NCBI GenBank assembly: GCA_036375715.1
Contig: DASVBS010000081.1
Span: 1 to 64,000 of the forward strand
Reading direction: 5' to 3'
Length of the DNA: 64,000 bases
DNA from: Longimicrobiaceae bacterium
Lineage (GTDB): Bacteria > Gemmatimonadota > Gemmatimonadetes > Longimicrobiales > Longimicrobiaceae
In this document: positions 18,364 through 28,277 of the stretch, piece after piece
How positions within the stretch are numbered: the first letter of the stretch is position 1
Layout of the letters: the number at the start of each line of letters is the position of its first letter
The notes under the pieces: generated by a model
Told to the model about the DNA's origin: nothing
Databases searched by the model: none
Seen by the model: the letters and a program-made list of their open reading frames with translations, nothing else
Made by a program: the position numbers and the translations under genes

Positions 18364-19503
18364 TCACGAAGCCATGTCGACAAGGTGCGGATGCTCGACC
18401 TGCCGCAGCCTACGCGCGGTCGCTTCCATCTCGCGCATCGCCCGCAGCAGATTCAACCCGGCGATCTTGCGCAGCTCCTCGACGGTGTATCCGCGGCGGG
18501 CGAGCTCCGCAAAGAGTGCCGGATAGCTGCTCACGTCCTCCAACCCGACCGGCACCGAGCTGATACCGTCGAAATCTCCCCCGATCCCGATGTGGTCGAT
18601 GCCGGCTACCTCGCGGATATGGTCGATGTGATCGGCGACGTCGCCGAGGGTCGCGTGCCCGCTCACGTTGACGAACTCCGGGACGAAGGTGACCATCACC
18701 ACCCCGCCGTTACGGGCGAGCTCCCGCAGAACATCGTCGGGCACGTTGCGCGGGTGGTCCGTCACAGCGCGGGCCGAAGAATGTGAGAAGATGACAGGGG
18801 CGCGGCTCACCCGTAGCGCATCCCGCATGGTCTCCGGACTGGTGTGACTGAGGTCGACGAACATCCCAAGCCGATTCATCTCCCGGACCACGGCCTCTCC
18901 GAACGGAGATAGGCCGCCGTGCCGCGGCTCGTCGGTGCCGGAGTCGGCCCAGTCGGTCGTTCGGCCGTGGGTCAGCGTCATGTACCGCACGCCCAGCGCG
19001 TAGAAGAGGCGAAGCGCCGAGAGCGAGCCCTCGATCGCGTGCCCTCCTTCGACCCCGATGAGAGAGGCAATCCGCCCGTTGCTCTGCGCTGCGACGATGT
19101 CGTCGGCCGTTCGCGCCCATTGTAGGTCGGGATAGCGCTCGACCATCCGGTGGACCATGTCGATCTCGCGCAGGGCGTGGCGTAGCGCTCCATTCTCCAT
19201 TGAATCGGTGCTGACGTACGCCGACCAGAACTGCGCACCCACATGACCCTCTCGCAGCCGCAGCAGGTCGGTGTGCAGAAACGGCTGCGGGCGTGCCAGG
19301 TCCACCACGTCGAGGCTGCCGCCCCGCTCCAGCACCTGCGAAGGGAAGTCGTTGTGGCCGTCGATCACCGGGGTTGCCCAAAGCGCCCTCAGCGCGGTCG
19401 CGACGGGGTCCGCCGGACTGAGTTCCACCTCGCGGCCGGTCGCGCAACCTCCCAGAGCCAGGACGACCAGCAGCGCCGTCGAGCGAACGTGACGTCTTTT
19501 CAT
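18364..19503 (-). CDS. M19 (renal dipeptidase family) membrane dipeptidase, lipoprotein
   Basis: 379 residues with a lipoprotein signal peptide ([10 protein letters not shown]). The binuclear zinc site of the amidohydrolase fold is visible: HxD in VIDGHNDFP, Glu in [10 protein letters not shown], and later His residues in [10 protein letters not shown] and FSHSSARAV, plus [11 protein letters not shown]. Family members hydrolyse dipeptides, often with D-residues, after export. It is probably anchored in the periplasm. YhcH lies downstream on the same strand after a 61-bp gap; the pair may be cotranscribed. Confidence 0.92.
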   Translation of the reverse strand: MKRRHVRSTALLVVLALGGCATGREVELSPADPVATALRALWATPVIDGHNDFPSQVLERGGSLDVVDLARPQPFLHTDLLRLREGHVGAQFWSAYVSTDSMENGALRHALREIDMVHRMVERYPDLQWARTADDIVAAQSNGRIASLIGVEGGHAIEGSLSALRLFYALGVRYMTLTHGRTTDWADSGTDEPRHGGLSPFGEAVVREMNRLGMFVDLSHTSPETMRDALRVSRAPVIFSHSSARAVTDHPRNVPDDVLRELARNGGVVMVTFVPEFVNVSGHATLGDVADHIDHIREVAGIDHIGIGGDFDGISSVPVGLEDVSSYPALFAELARRGYTVEELRKIAGLNLLRAMREMEATARRLRQVEHPHLVDMAS

Positions 19504-19547
19504 CTTTTCATCGGATCACGGATTCAGCGTTTGATGCGCGCGAGCGC

Positions 19548-20927
19548 TCAGGCGACCTGGTGGGCCACTGCTTCCTTCGGGCGAACGTAGTTCTTCATGC
19601 CCGTCCCGAGAAGAAGGGTGGCGATCACCAGCACCGCTCCGGTCCAGAAGGGTACGCCCACACCGAGGTGATCGTACGCCCAACCGGCCCATAGCGGGCC
19701 GAGCACGCGCGCCACTCCGCCAAATGTCTGCTGAACCCCCATGTAGAGTCCGCGCTCGTGCCGCTCGATGATGCGGGAGAGGAGCGAGGTGATGCAGGGG
19801 AAGGTGAACGCGGTACCCAGCGGCACCAGCGCCACCGCGAGAGCAAGCGGGACGTACCCATAGGTCAGGGGAATCGTGGCCAGGCCGGTCGCCAGCAAGA
19901 CGATGCCGATCCGGGAGAGACGCGCCTCCCCCACCCTGTCCACCAGCGGGCCGAGAATGCCGGCCCGCGTGAGGACGGAGATCGTGCCGATGTACATGAA
20001 GAAGTACCCGATCGTCTGCTCCGTGACCTCGAAGCGATACGCCAGGAAGAGGGCCAGTATGGCCGTCATCGCCTGGAACGAGCCCATGGCGATCGCGTAG
20101 ATCCAGATCAGGCGGGAGGCGGGCTCCCGGCTGTTCCGGATGACCCCCCAGATGGCCTCGACGGAGCGACGCTGGCGCGTCCCCTCCGGGCGGGAGCGGA
20201 CATCGTGGGACTCCCGGAGGAAGCGCCAGGCGAAGCCGATGTTGAACAGGCAGAGAGCTGCTGCCACCAGACCGGGTGCCTCGCGGCCCCAGGCATAGGT
20301 GGCGGACCCCAGCACGGGGCCGATGGCCACGCCGAGGTTGGTTGCGGCTGAGATCCAGCCGAGGCTGCGCGCCCGGTGCTCGGGCTCGCTTGCGTCCGCC
20401 ACGTACGCCTGGATCACCCCCACCGTCCCTCCTCCCGCACCCTGCACCACACGCGAGAGGAGCAGCAGCCACAGCGATGTCGCGTAGCTGAAGATCACAT
20501 ACGCCAGTACGGAGAAGGTCAGGCCGATCAGCAGGGCGGGACGCCGCCCGCGCCGGTCCGAGACCCGCCCCCAGAAAGGGGCGCTCAGGAGCTGCGCGAC
20601 GGAATACGCGGAGACGAGCACCCCGACGATCATCCCGCTACCGCCGAGCTCCACGGCGTAGAACGGAAGCAGTGGGATGACCATCAACAATCCCACCATG
20701 TCCATGAACGCCGTGATCATCAAAACGAAGAGCTTGCCCAGCGTATTCCCCGTTTGGCTGGTGACGAAGGTGCGAGCCGACGTGCGGACCGGACGTATCG
20801 GCCGGTAGCTCGTGCGCCAGAATGCCGCGCGGTCCCTGACGAGGACGGCGGCCGCGGAGTTTCGATCAGAGCCCCACACTCGCGAGAGCCGGCAGCGAGC
20901 AGCGCCGCGATTGCGGTCACCCGGCAT
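19548..20927 (-). CDS. Major facilitator superfamily transporter (TetA/DHA1-like)
   Basis: 459 residues with about 12 membrane helices beginning near LFVLMITAFMDMVGLLMVIP. MFS motif A is present between helices 2 and 3 (WGRVSDRRGRRPALL), and the motif C-like proton-antiporter segment follows. The closest recognisable group is DHA1 drug/metabolite efflux, as in TetA. The first ~60 residues before helix 1 are Arg-rich and atypical, so the true start may be the internal GTG at codon 17; no strong Shine-Dalgarno settles it. Substrate unknown. Confidence 0.85.
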   Translation of the reverse strand: MPGDRNRGAARCRLSRVWGSDRNSAAAVLVRDRAAFWRTSYRPIRPVRTSARTFVTSQTGNTLGKLFVLMITAFMDMVGLLMVIPLLPFYAVELGGSGMIVGVLVSAYSVAQLLSAPFWGRVSDRRGRRPALLIGLTFSVLAYVIFSYATSLWLLLLSRVVQGAGGGTVGVIQAYVADASEPEHRARSLGWISAATNLGVAIGPVLGSATYAWGREAPGLVAAALCLFNIGFAWRFLRESHDVRSRPEGTRQRRSVEAIWGVIRNSREPASRLIWIYAIAMGSFQAMTAILALFLAYRFEVTEQTIGYFFMYIGTISVLTRAGILGPLVDRVGEARLSRIGIVLLATGLATIPLTYGYVPLALAVALVPLGTAFTFPCITSLLSRIIERHERGLYMGVQQTFGGVARVLGPLWAGWAYDHLGVGVPFWTGAVLVIATLLLGTGMKNYVRPKEAVAHQVA

Positions 20928-21082
20928 CCTGGCGGATGCAATCTAAATGTCGAAAGAACGGGGGCACAGCGCGCGAGGACCCGCCGCGGCGGAAGGGCCT
21001 GACCTCCCTGACCGGGCCGGTTGCCGCAGCTGCGCGCTGCGGAGCGACGGCGTGACCGAGTGCTGGGGAGACGGGGACCGCC

Positions 21083-21271
21083 GTGCTCAACCTTCCCGAA
21101 CCACCGACCGGGATCGTGGCGACGGCGGTTTCACCGACCCGAATCGACGTCACCTGGGAGGACACGAGCGACACCGAGTGGTCGTTCCGCGTGAACCGCC
21201 AGGTCCTCCGGGACGACGGGTTCAGGGACTGGCAGTACCTCGGGGCGACGTCCGACGGAGGGCTAGCTTGA
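21083..21271 (+). pseudogene. Fibronectin type III domain fragment
   Basis: A 62-codon frame reads PPTGIVATAVSPTRIDVTWE followed by DTEWSFRVNRQ, which matches the first strands of secreted bacterial FnIII domains (PPxxLTATAVSxTxIDLSW, then FRIER). It breaks off after about two thirds of one domain and has no signal peptide. The flanks carry no continuation in any frame that I could find. It is best read as the remnant of a larger surface protein, perhaps left by a deletion. Confidence 0.5.
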
Positions 21272-21346
21272 AGGCCAGCGTCCAATCGCCCGTGCCTCGG
21301 GGCGCCCGAGGTAAGCCGCCGAGGCCCTGCCCGGCAGACGCACCGT

Positions 21347-22807
21347 TTATTTCGGCGAAGCGAGCACGACCTGGATGGGCCGGGAGCTGGAAGCGGACCC
21401 GGCGAGCAGGTGCGCAATCGAGTTCGCGTAGTACCTCAGCAGCGGAAGTTCGGTGGGACGGGCCTGCAGGAAGCCCTCGTTCTCGTCCACCAGATGGCGG
21501 AGGCGCAGCATGCGCAGGCCAACCTCCACCGCGTATTCCCGGTCTCGGCGGGGGATGTAAACGTGCGCCCCCGACGCCTCCAGCTCGCTGAACAGCGACT
21601 GAACCTGCGATTTCAGCTCCATGGACGTCAGGGGACACCCCGCGTTGCGCAGCAGAACCGTCGCGAGCACCGGCACCGGTAGCACGGGTATCACCGCGCC
21701 TACCGCTCTCATCAGCGTCCGGCCCAATGCCTCCATGTGGGGCGCGCGCTCGTCTCGAGTCATGCGACGGAAGTCGAGTCCTCGCTGGAGCATGAACTCC
21801 CTTGCCGAGATCGGCGCGCCGAAGTTGACGCAAGCGTAGCCGAAGCGGTGCCAGCGGTTGCGCGCCATCAGGGCGAGGTTGTGGAGGATGAAGCGGACGG
21901 TGCGAGCGACCGCGGTCACGCGGGAGGGGCGAGGTGCGCCGGGATCGAGCTCGGCCAGAAGCGTCCGGTCCTCGAGGGTGCGATCGTAATTGATGCCAAC
22001 CGGGATGAAGACCACGTCCTTCACCCCTTGCGGGTCGAAGGAGCGCAGCATGTAGTCGAGCAGGCCCAGCTTGGGCTCGCGCAAGAGCCCGTCGCGGGTG
22101 AGGCCTCCCTCCGGATAGACCGCCTGCGTGACGCCCCCCACGGTGGCCATGTGCACATACACCTCGAGCACGCGGCGATATAGCTCGTCGCCCGACTTCC
22201 GCCGTACGAAATAGGCGCCCATGGAACGGATCAGGCTACGGAGCGGCCAGATGCGCGCCCATTCGCCGACCGCGTAGCTCAGAGCGGCACGTTTGGCGGC
22301 GAGGTAACCCACCAGGATGTAATCCATGTTGCTGCGGTGGTTCATGACGAAAACCACCGTCGCCCCCGGCGCCATGCGCGCCAGCCCCGCTTCGTCCGAG
22401 TAACCGAGCCGAACCCGATAGAGCATCCGGGCGATCTTGCGAGCGATCGCGTACCCCACCCGGAAGTAGAGATAGGCGTTGAAGGCCGGAACGATCTCCT
22501 GTGCGTAGCGCCGGACTCGGGCGACCACCACATCGCGCGGCATGCCCTGCGCGCGGGCATACTCTTCCGCCGTCTCCATGACGCGCGGATGATAGATGAC
22601 GCGCTCGATCAGCACCTCGCGCCGGGTGAGCTCGAAGGGAGGAATACGGATGCGCAGGCGGGTGTTCACCCGATCGATGATGCGGTTGGTCCGCTGCCGC
22701 ACGAACCAGCGGACCCCGGGCACGAAGAGCCCGTCGAAGAGAGCCCAGAGCGACAGCAGGACCAGCAGGAGGAAGAGCCAGACGGGGAGGGAAATCGAGG
22801 AGTTCAT
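21347..22807 (-). CDS. Glycerol-3-phosphate/1-acyl acyltransferase, PlsB/PlsC-like
   Basis: 486 residues from the ATG at 22807, which overlaps the DinB stop by 4 bp. An N-terminal membrane helix (LFLLLVLLSLWALFDGLF) precedes the acyltransferase core: NHRSNMD is the catalytic HX4D motif, followed by FVRRKSGD and VYPEGGLTRDG (glycerol-3-phosphate binding/EGGR-like motif). The long region before and after the core resembles GPAT/PlsB rather than short PlsC. It should acylate glycerol-phosphate or a related alcohol at the inner membrane. Fusion with the 698-residue frame is rejected because that N-terminus is antisense to DinB-coding sequence. Confidence 0.8.
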   Translation of the reverse strand: MNSSISLPVWLFLLLVLLSLWALFDGLFVPGVRWFVRQRTNRIIDRVNTRLRIRIPPFELTRREVLIERVIYHPRVMETAEEYARAQGMPRDVVVARVRRYAQEIVPAFNAYLYFRVGYAIARKIARMLYRVRLGYSDEAGLARMAPGATVVFVMNHRSNMDYILVGYLAAKRAALSYAVGEWARIWPLRSLIRSMGAYFVRRKSGDELYRRVLEVYVHMATVGGVTQAVYPEGGLTRDGLLREPKLGLLDYMLRSFDPQGVKDVVFIPVGINYDRTLEDRTLLAELDPGAPRPSRVTAVARTVRFILHNLALMARNRWHRFGYACVNFGAPISAREFMLQRGLDFRRMTRDERAPHMEALGRTLMRAVGAVIPVLPVPVLATVLLRNAGCPLTSMELKSQVQSLFSELEASGAHVYIPRRDREYAVEVGLRMLRLRHLVDENEGFLQARPTELPLLRYYANSIAHLLAGSASSSRPIQVVLASPK

Positions 22808-24135
22808 GGCGACGATTTCGGTGGATCGTTCCCCCTGCCCTCCCTTTTCGGCCGCCCCCCACTCGCCCCTCCACGAGACCCGCCGGGCCGCTCGCTCCGT
22901 TGGCGGTAGAGCAGCCGCGCGGGACGCAGGGCATCCGCCCCGAATCGGCTGCGCAGGCGATCGGCCGCGCTGGCCAGCGCGCGATCCCGCGCGCTCTCCG
23001 GAGGAGGAATCAGGTCCACCAGGCGGCCCTGCGCGTTCTCTCCGTGCGTGTCCAGGTTGGTAAGGCCAACGCCGATCAGCCGCACCGGATCGTCCCGCCG
23101 GGCTCGCAAGCTGTGCAGGAGCTCGCGGGCGACGGTGAAGATCGCTCGCTCGGTCTGTATCGGCGCATCGAGCGTCCGGCTCCGAGAGCGGTCCTGGAAG
23201 TCGGCGTAGCGCAGCTTGACCGTGACGGTCCGGGTAAACAATCCCTTCCTCCTCAGCGACGAGGAGACGTCTATCACCAGCGCGAGCAGCGCCTCCTCGA
23301 GCTCCACCACGGAGCTCAGATCCCGGCCGAAGGTCCTCTCGCTGGAGATGCTGCGCGAGCCAACCCCGCGCCCGCCGATCGAAGCCTCGTCTATGCCGCG
23401 GCAGCGCCGCCACAGCCACTCCGCCCGCTCGCGTCCCCACCAACCCGCCATCGTGGCGATGTCCAGGGCGCGAAGCGCCTCCATCGAGGTCACTCCGCGC
23501 CGACGGAGCTCCGCCTCGAAGGAAGGACCGATCCCGATGAGATCACCGATTTGCAGCCGCGCGACGAAGCTCTCCTCCTCGCCGGGAGGCACGACGAACA
23601 CCCCGCGCGGCTTCGCAAACCCGGTAGCGAGCTTCGCTACCAGGCGATTGGTCCCTCCGCCGATGGAGACGTCCAACCCCGTGCGCTCCTTCACCTGTCG
23701 CTGCAGCGCACGGGCAATCGCCTCGAGGGACTCGTGGCGGTAGAGCTCTTCCGTGCCCGTCAGGTCCAGGTAGGCTTCGTCGACCGAGGCGACGGCCATC
23801 ACCGGGGTCCAGTCCGCCAGCACCTCGCGCAGCTCGTGGCTCTTCTGTCGAATCATGGCTCCCGGGACCCGAACCACAACCGCCTTCGGGCAGAGCCGGA
23901 GCGCGGTCGCCATCGGCATCGCGCTCCGCACGCCGAACGCGCGACAGCCGTAGCTCGCCGAGGTGACCACGCCGCGGCCGGTCGGGCTGCCGCCGACCAG
24001 GATGAGCGGCTCATTCGCGAGTCGCTCCGGATCCTCCAGGCTCGCGCACTGGACGAACATCGCGTCCACGTCGACGTGGAGGATCCGGCGCGGCCGTCTG
24101 GAGGTCGGCAGCGACGAGGGAGCCAGAGCATCCAT
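22804..24135 (-). CDS. dinB: DNA polymerase IV (Y-family translesion polymerase)
   Basis: 443 residues. Y-family signatures: HVDVDAMFVQCASLEDP (first metal-binding aspartate), GVVTSASYGCRAFGVRSAMP, and ASVDEAYLDLTG (SxDE catalytic pair). A helix-hairpin-helix thumb (IGDLIGIGPSFEAELRRRGV) and the little-finger domain follow; the last ~40 residues are Arg/Gly/Pro-rich. Compared with E. coli Pol IV (351 aa) it carries a longer tail. No LexA box is evident upstream. It lies 6 bp after the sugar dehydrogenase gene and is coupled to the acyltransferase gene, an arrangement without obvious functional logic. Confidence 0.93.
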   Translation of the reverse strand: MDALAPSSLPTSRRPRRILHVDVDAMFVQCASLEDPERLANEPLILVGGSPTGRGVVTSASYGCRAFGVRSAMPMATALRLCPKAVVVRVPGAMIRQKSHELREVLADWTPVMAVASVDEAYLDLTGTEELYRHESLEAIARALQRQVKERTGLDVSIGGGTNRLVAKLATGFAKPRGVFVVPPGEEESFVARLQIGDLIGIGPSFEAELRRRGVTSMEALRALDIATMAGWWGRERAEWLWRRCRGIDEASIGGRGVGSRSISSERTFGRDLSSVVELEEALLALVIDVSSSLRRKGLFTRTVTVKLRYADFQDRSRSRTLDAPIQTERAIFTVARELLHSLRARRDDPVRLIGVGLTNLDTHGENAQGRLVDLIPPPESARDRALASAADRLRSRFGADALRPARLLYRQRSERPGGSRGGASGGRPKREGRGNDPPKSSP

Positions 24136-24141
24136 CAGGGT

Positions 24142-25320
24142 TCAGGCGTCGGGCACCAGCTTGTAGACGCTGCCGGAGAGACTCACCACGTACACCTCAC
24201 CCTCGTTGTCCACCCCGAAGGAGGAGATGTTCGACACGCCGTCGAGGTCGAGCGGAGCGTCGCCGCGCGCCTCACCGTCTTCGTAGCGGAAAGAGCGGAT
24301 CCAGTCGCGCCCGAAGTCGGCGTACAGGTACCGCCCCTGCAGCTCCGGAATGGCCTCTCCGCGATAGACGACACCCCCGGTGATGGAAATTCCCTGGGAG
24401 TGGGGGTACTCCACGACCGGCAGGACGAGGCCCTCCTGATCGCAGTTGGTTTCAGGCTCGAAGCAGTGCGTTCCCTCCATCCGGTCCCAGCCGAAGTTCA
24501 GGCCCCCTTCGTCGGCCGGTACCACCGATACCTCCTCCCAGGCGTTCTGCCCCACGTCGGCGACGTAGAGCAGGTTCTCCTCGGGGTCGAAGGCGACCCT
24601 CCAGGGATTGCGGAGCCCCAGGGCCCAGATCTCGGGGCGCGCGTCCGAGCGGTTGGCGAAGGGGTTATCCTGCGGGACCGCGTAAGGATCTCCTCCGTCG
24701 ACGTCGATGCGCAGGATCTTGCCCAGCAGCGTGTTGAGATTCTGACCGTTCCCTTGCGGGTCGCCCCCGCTGCCGCCGTCACCGGTGGGGATGTAGAGCC
24801 TCCCGTCCGGACCGAAGAGGAGGTGCCCACCGTTGTGGTTTCGGAAGGGCTGATCGAAGCCGATTACGAGCTTCGCTGAGGATGGGTCGGCGCGATTCGG
24901 ATCGCTGGAGCTCACCGAGTACCGCTCGACCCGCGTGTCCCCGTTGGAGTCGGTATAGTTTACAAAGAAGTACCCGTTGGTCGCGTAGTCCGGGTGGAAG
25001 GCTACGCTGAGCAGCCCTTGTTCGTTGCCGCCGCTCTCTACCTTCGAGTCGATGTCGAGAAAGGGCTCGGGCAGGAGCTGTCCATCCTGGACGATGCGAA
25101 TCCGCCCCGGCTGTTCCACGATGAAGAGGCGGTCGTCTCCCGGGGGCGAAGCAATGTGCACGGGCCGGGTCAGGCCATCCACCACTTCCTGCAGACGAAC
25201 ACCCACCTCGGTCGGCGGGGTGTTGTCTGGCGGGTTGTTTGGGCTACCAGGATCGTCGTCGGCATCCAGCGCACCGGAGCAACCGGCAGTAAGCAGTAGG
25301 ATCAGGGCGCAGCGAAGCAT
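24142..25320 (-). CDS. PQQ-type soluble aldose/sorbosone dehydrogenase (lipoprotein)
   Basis: 392 residues from the ATG at 25320, which opens a lipoprotein signal peptide (LILLLTAGCSG). The rest is the six-bladed propeller of the glucose/sorbosone dehydrogenase family: GLTRPVHIASPPGDDRLFIV, NEQGLLSVAFHPDY (with the catalytic His region), RNHNGGHLLFGPDGRLYIPT with GDGGSGGDP, and LRNPWRVAFDP. These exported enzymes oxidise aldoses with PQQ, or in some relatives bind sugars without activity. No PQQ biosynthesis genes are in the window. Confidence 0.88.
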   Translation of the reverse strand: MLRCALILLLTAGCSGALDADDDPGSPNNPPDNTPPTEVGVRLQEVVDGLTRPVHIASPPGDDRLFIVEQPGRIRIVQDGQLLPEPFLDIDSKVESGGNEQGLLSVAFHPDYATNGYFFVNYTDSNGDTRVERYSVSSSDPNRADPSSAKLVIGFDQPFRNHNGGHLLFGPDGRLYIPTGDGGSGGDPQGNGQNLNTLLGKILRIDVDGGDPYAVPQDNPFANRSDARPEIWALGLRNPWRVAFDPEENLLYVADVGQNAWEEVSVVPADEGGLNFGWDRMEGTHCFEPETNCDQEGLVLPVVEYPHSQGISITGGVVYRGEAIPELQGRYLYADFGRDWIRSFRYEDGEARGDAPLDLDGVSNISSFGVDNEGEVYVVSLSGSVYKLVPDA

Positions 25321-25427
25321 GTGTCTACGGGCCAGAGGTTTGCGAGCAATGCGGTCGCCATCGCCAATGTGCGGGCGGGCTCGGATCGACGGCAATAGCG
25401 ACCCCCGAATCCGTTCGTGCGAGCGTC

Positions 25428-28277
25428 TTAGAGGTCGCGTCCGCGCCAGGGCTCGTTCGCGTCGAGACAGTCGGCGAGCTCTATGTACACCCGTCGGGCA
25501 GCTTCGGTGAACGCGTCGTCATCGTGGGTCAGGGGGAGCAGGGCATCACGAATGCGTTCGGAAAGGCTCCCGCTGGCGATGATTCGTTCGGCCAGGTCCA
25601 GGTATTCCCCCTCGTCTCTACGGGCGTCGCGGCGCGCGCGCTCCAGCAGGCCACGGAGCACGTCGCGCACGGAGGCCTTCCCCTCGTTGTCGCGATCCGA
25701 GGTTCCCGCCAGGTGCATCGCCCATACCCGCGCCTCGCTGCCGGCACCGATGGTGGCGTGAAAGTCGTCCACCAGCAGCGCATGCGGAGGCAGCTCGAGC
25801 CGTCCAGCCCGCAGCGCCCTGGTGACCGCGCGAAGGACTGCCCGGGCGAACACGGCGATGGCGACGTCCATGCGTACACATTCCTGCGTATCCAGCACGC
25901 GGAGCTCCATCGACCGGCGGGAGAACTTGAACACGGCGCCACGGGCATTGAAGAACTCGTGGCGCAGCGCGCCGGCATCCTCGAGAGCATCGAGCGCCCG
26001 GTACATGGGACCGAGTACGTTACGGCGATAATCGGCCAGGCTGGAAGCGAACTCGGGAACGATCCACCCCTGCGATTCAGGAATCCGCGCCTGGTGCTTC
26101 AGGATCCAGGCAAGACGATTGTCTACCGCTTCCTGCAGCTCCCCGTCGTACATGGGGGAGCTGGCGGCCAGCGCCGGCAGATAGGGGATGACCAGAGCCA
26201 CGGCGTTCAGCATCGCCACCGCCTCCTCGCTCCGGCCCATTGGCAGGTTGAGGTGAGTGGAGTGGACGTTGAGCCAGCCGTGGGTGTGGACGTCGAACAG
26301 GCGGGCGTAGGTCCCGTAGATTCGCGTGTTGGAGCGGGACCAGAGCCGGGCGCGGCGAGGATTCAGCCAGGGGTGCATGCCGGTGGGCAGGAGTCGCGCT
26401 CCGAACCGATCGCGCAGCACCGCCGTGAACCTCTGCACGCCCTCCACCAGCCGCTGCTCTGCATCGCGCAGGCTGCGGGTGGGTTGCGGCGTCTTCACCT
26501 CGAAGACGTGATCGGCGATCTCGTTGGAGAACGCCACGTGCCCCAGATCCACGTCAGAAGTGGGACGACCGGCGAGCTCGCGCAGCGCCGGCGCCACCAT
26601 GGAGACGACGTTCAGGTCCCGGTCCACCACCGCGTACTCGATCTCCAGCCCGGCGACTTCGAAGGGCCGGAAATGCCGACGGTCGTCCGCGCGGACCGAT
26701 GCCGCGTGGGCGAGTAAGGCAGGGGCAGGCTCGGAAGAAAGAGGTGCGGGAGCGGTTCCTGAAGGCTCCTCGATACGATGCAGGAAGTATTTTACGATAT
26801 CCTCATAGATCTGCTCTCCGTCAGCGGCGTCGTCGTAGCCGATGTCCAGATTCGGGTTGTCGTTGATCTCGATCACGACCGGGCCACGCGACGTCTCTTT
26901 GATGTCGACCCCGTAGAGGCCCGCGCCTATGAGGGCCGCTGCGCGGATCGCGAGATCGCAGACCGCGGGAGGCGCATCCTGCCGTCGGACCGCCTCCACC
27001 TTTCCGAACCGCTCGTGACCCTCGTGCTCGCTTCGGATTTGCCAGTGACCCCGCGCCATGAAGTAGCGCGCCACGAAAAGGACGCGGCCGCCCAGGACCG
27101 TCACCCGCCAGTCGAAGTCGGTGGGAAGGTACTCCTGCGCGATCAGGAGGGGAGAGCGCCTGAACAGATCCGCGGTCACCTGTTCGAACTCCCGCGGAGT
27201 GGAGCAGCGGTACACCGCCGCCGAGAAGGAGCCGTCAGGGAGCTTGATCACCACCGGGCTGCCGAGCGATTCCAGACCGTTCCAACCGGTCCGCGGCGTG
27301 ATCACCTGGGTTCGCGGGGTGGGGATCTCCTCGCGCCGCAGCAGCTCCTCGAGAAAGACCTTGTTGCTGCAGCGGATGATCGATTGCGGATCGTCGATCA
27401 CCGGCATGTCGAGCATCTCCGCCCGCAGCGCGAACTGGAAGGAAGGCTCACGCACGCCGGTGAGGGTGCGGATGAACAGGGCGTCGTACTCGCCCAGCCG
27501 ATCGAGCTCGTCGATGCCGATGCGGTGGGCGTGCACTCTCAAGCGGCCGGCCACGCGCTCGAGTCGCTCGAGGGTCTCGGGCGTCGAGGGGCTGAAGGGA
27601 TCGTCAGGATCGAAAAGGATGGCCATCGATGCCCGCTTGAGCTCGGGCGCGACGACGGCGCCGCGGCGACGCACGCGACGCTCGTCCTCCAGCGCCTTGA
27701 TGAGCGGCGGGCGCTCCGCCTGGTCGAGCTGGGACAGCGGTACCGCGACCACGCGGTCGACCAGCCAGGAGTTGCCGTCCTCCACCAGGGTGAGACGCAG
27801 GACCGGGGTAGGCCACTCGCGATAGATCGCCTGGGCGGCCGCCCTCGCACGGGGGTCTGCGCAGCGGCCGAAGTAGGCGAGCACCTCGAGCTCGTTCCGC
27901 GCGCCGTTCTGTTCCTTCGCGCGCTTTCCCGAGGGACCGCTCCCCCCGTTCGGTGCGCGACGCCGGGCGAGACCTTCGCTCGTTTCCACAGTGGGCACGC
28001 CGGCCTCGTGCAGGATGCGCAGCACGCCGAAGCGCTCGGAGAGTCCTTCCAGGCCCTCCGCGGTGGGAAGCGCCTGCTGCCCGCGGGCATCCGCGATCAG
28101 CGACACGTAGTAACCCTTGGAGCGGTAGCGGTAGGAGCGGCAGAGGTTCACCACCGTGGCTCCTCGCGCGATCCCTTCCACGCCCGCGAGGTAGCGGTCG
28201 GCGGTGAGCAAGCGTTCAGCCGGAAGCTCCGGGAGGTCGTCGAGGGATGAGACGACGATCACAACTGTGTCGCTCAC
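25428..28277 (-). CDS. RLAN/RimK-like ATP-grasp fused to a GCS2 glutamate-cysteine ligase-like domain
   Basis: A 949-residue two-ligase fusion. The start GTG at 28277 overlaps the upstream stop by 4 bp (GTGA). Residues about 1-230 match the RimK-like ATP-grasp N-terminal domain (VVNLCRSYRYRSKGYYVSL). The ATP-grasp core follows, with VVIKLPDGSFS near residue 342 and the magnesium-binding EINDNPNLD at about 470. From about 535 comes a GCS2 domain (GLEIEYAVVD, TGMHPWLNPRR, NVHSTHLNLPMGR). Both halves form carboxylate-amine bonds with ATP. It should build or extend a peptide-like metabolite together with the C39-type peptidase encoded immediately upstream. Product unknown. Confidence 0.88.
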   Translation of the reverse strand: MSDTVVIVVSSLDDLPELPAERLLTADRYLAGVEGIARGATVVNLCRSYRYRSKGYYVSLIADARGQQALPTAEGLEGLSERFGVLRILHEAGVPTVETSEGLARRRAPNGGSGPSGKRAKEQNGARNELEVLAYFGRCADPRARAAAQAIYREWPTPVLRLTLVEDGNSWLVDRVVAVPLSQLDQAERPPLIKALEDERRVRRRGAVVAPELKRASMAILFDPDDPFSPSTPETLERLERVAGRLRVHAHRIGIDELDRLGEYDALFIRTLTGVREPSFQFALRAEMLDMPVIDDPQSIIRCSNKVFLEELLRREEIPTPRTQVITPRTGWNGLESLGSPVVIKLPDGSFSAAVYRCSTPREFEQVTADLFRRSPLLIAQEYLPTDFDWRVTVLGGRVLFVARYFMARGHWQIRSEHEGHERFGKVEAVRRQDAPPAVCDLAIRAAALIGAGLYGVDIKETSRGPVVIEINDNPNLDIGYDDAADGEQIYEDIVKYFLHRIEEPSGTAPAPLSSEPAPALLAHAASVRADDRRHFRPFEVAGLEIEYAVVDRDLNVVSMVAPALRELAGRPTSDVDLGHVAFSNEIADHVFEVKTPQPTRSLRDAEQRLVEGVQRFTAVLRDRFGARLLPTGMHPWLNPRRARLWSRSNTRIYGTYARLFDVHTHGWLNVHSTHLNLPMGRSEEAVAMLNAVALVIPYLPALAASSPMYDGELQEAVDNRLAWILKHQARIPESQGWIVPEFASSLADYRRNVLGPMYRALDALEDAGALRHEFFNARGAVFKFSRRSMELRVLDTQECVRMDVAIAVFARAVLRAVTRALRAGRLELPPHALLVDDFHATIGAGSEARVWAMHLAGTSDRDNEGKASVRDVLRGLLERARRDARRDEGEYLDLAERIIASGSLSERIRDALLPLTHDDDAFTEAARRVYIELADCLDANEPWRGRDL

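Noticed and set aside
22808-23443. N-terminal 212-codon extension of the acyltransferase frame
   Set aside because: It overlaps the dinB gene in another frame and lacks any domain; the ATG at 22807 gives a normal acyltransferase start.
22900-24879. A 659-codon open frame on the plus strand opposite dinB and the sugar dehydrogenase gene
   Set aside because: It is antisense to two genes with clear family motifs; His/Arg/Gly-rich composition is typical of mirror frames in high-GC DNA.
26778-28250. A 490-codon plus-strand frame across the amidoligase gene
   Set aside because: Antisense to an ATP-grasp/GCS2 gene with intact motifs.
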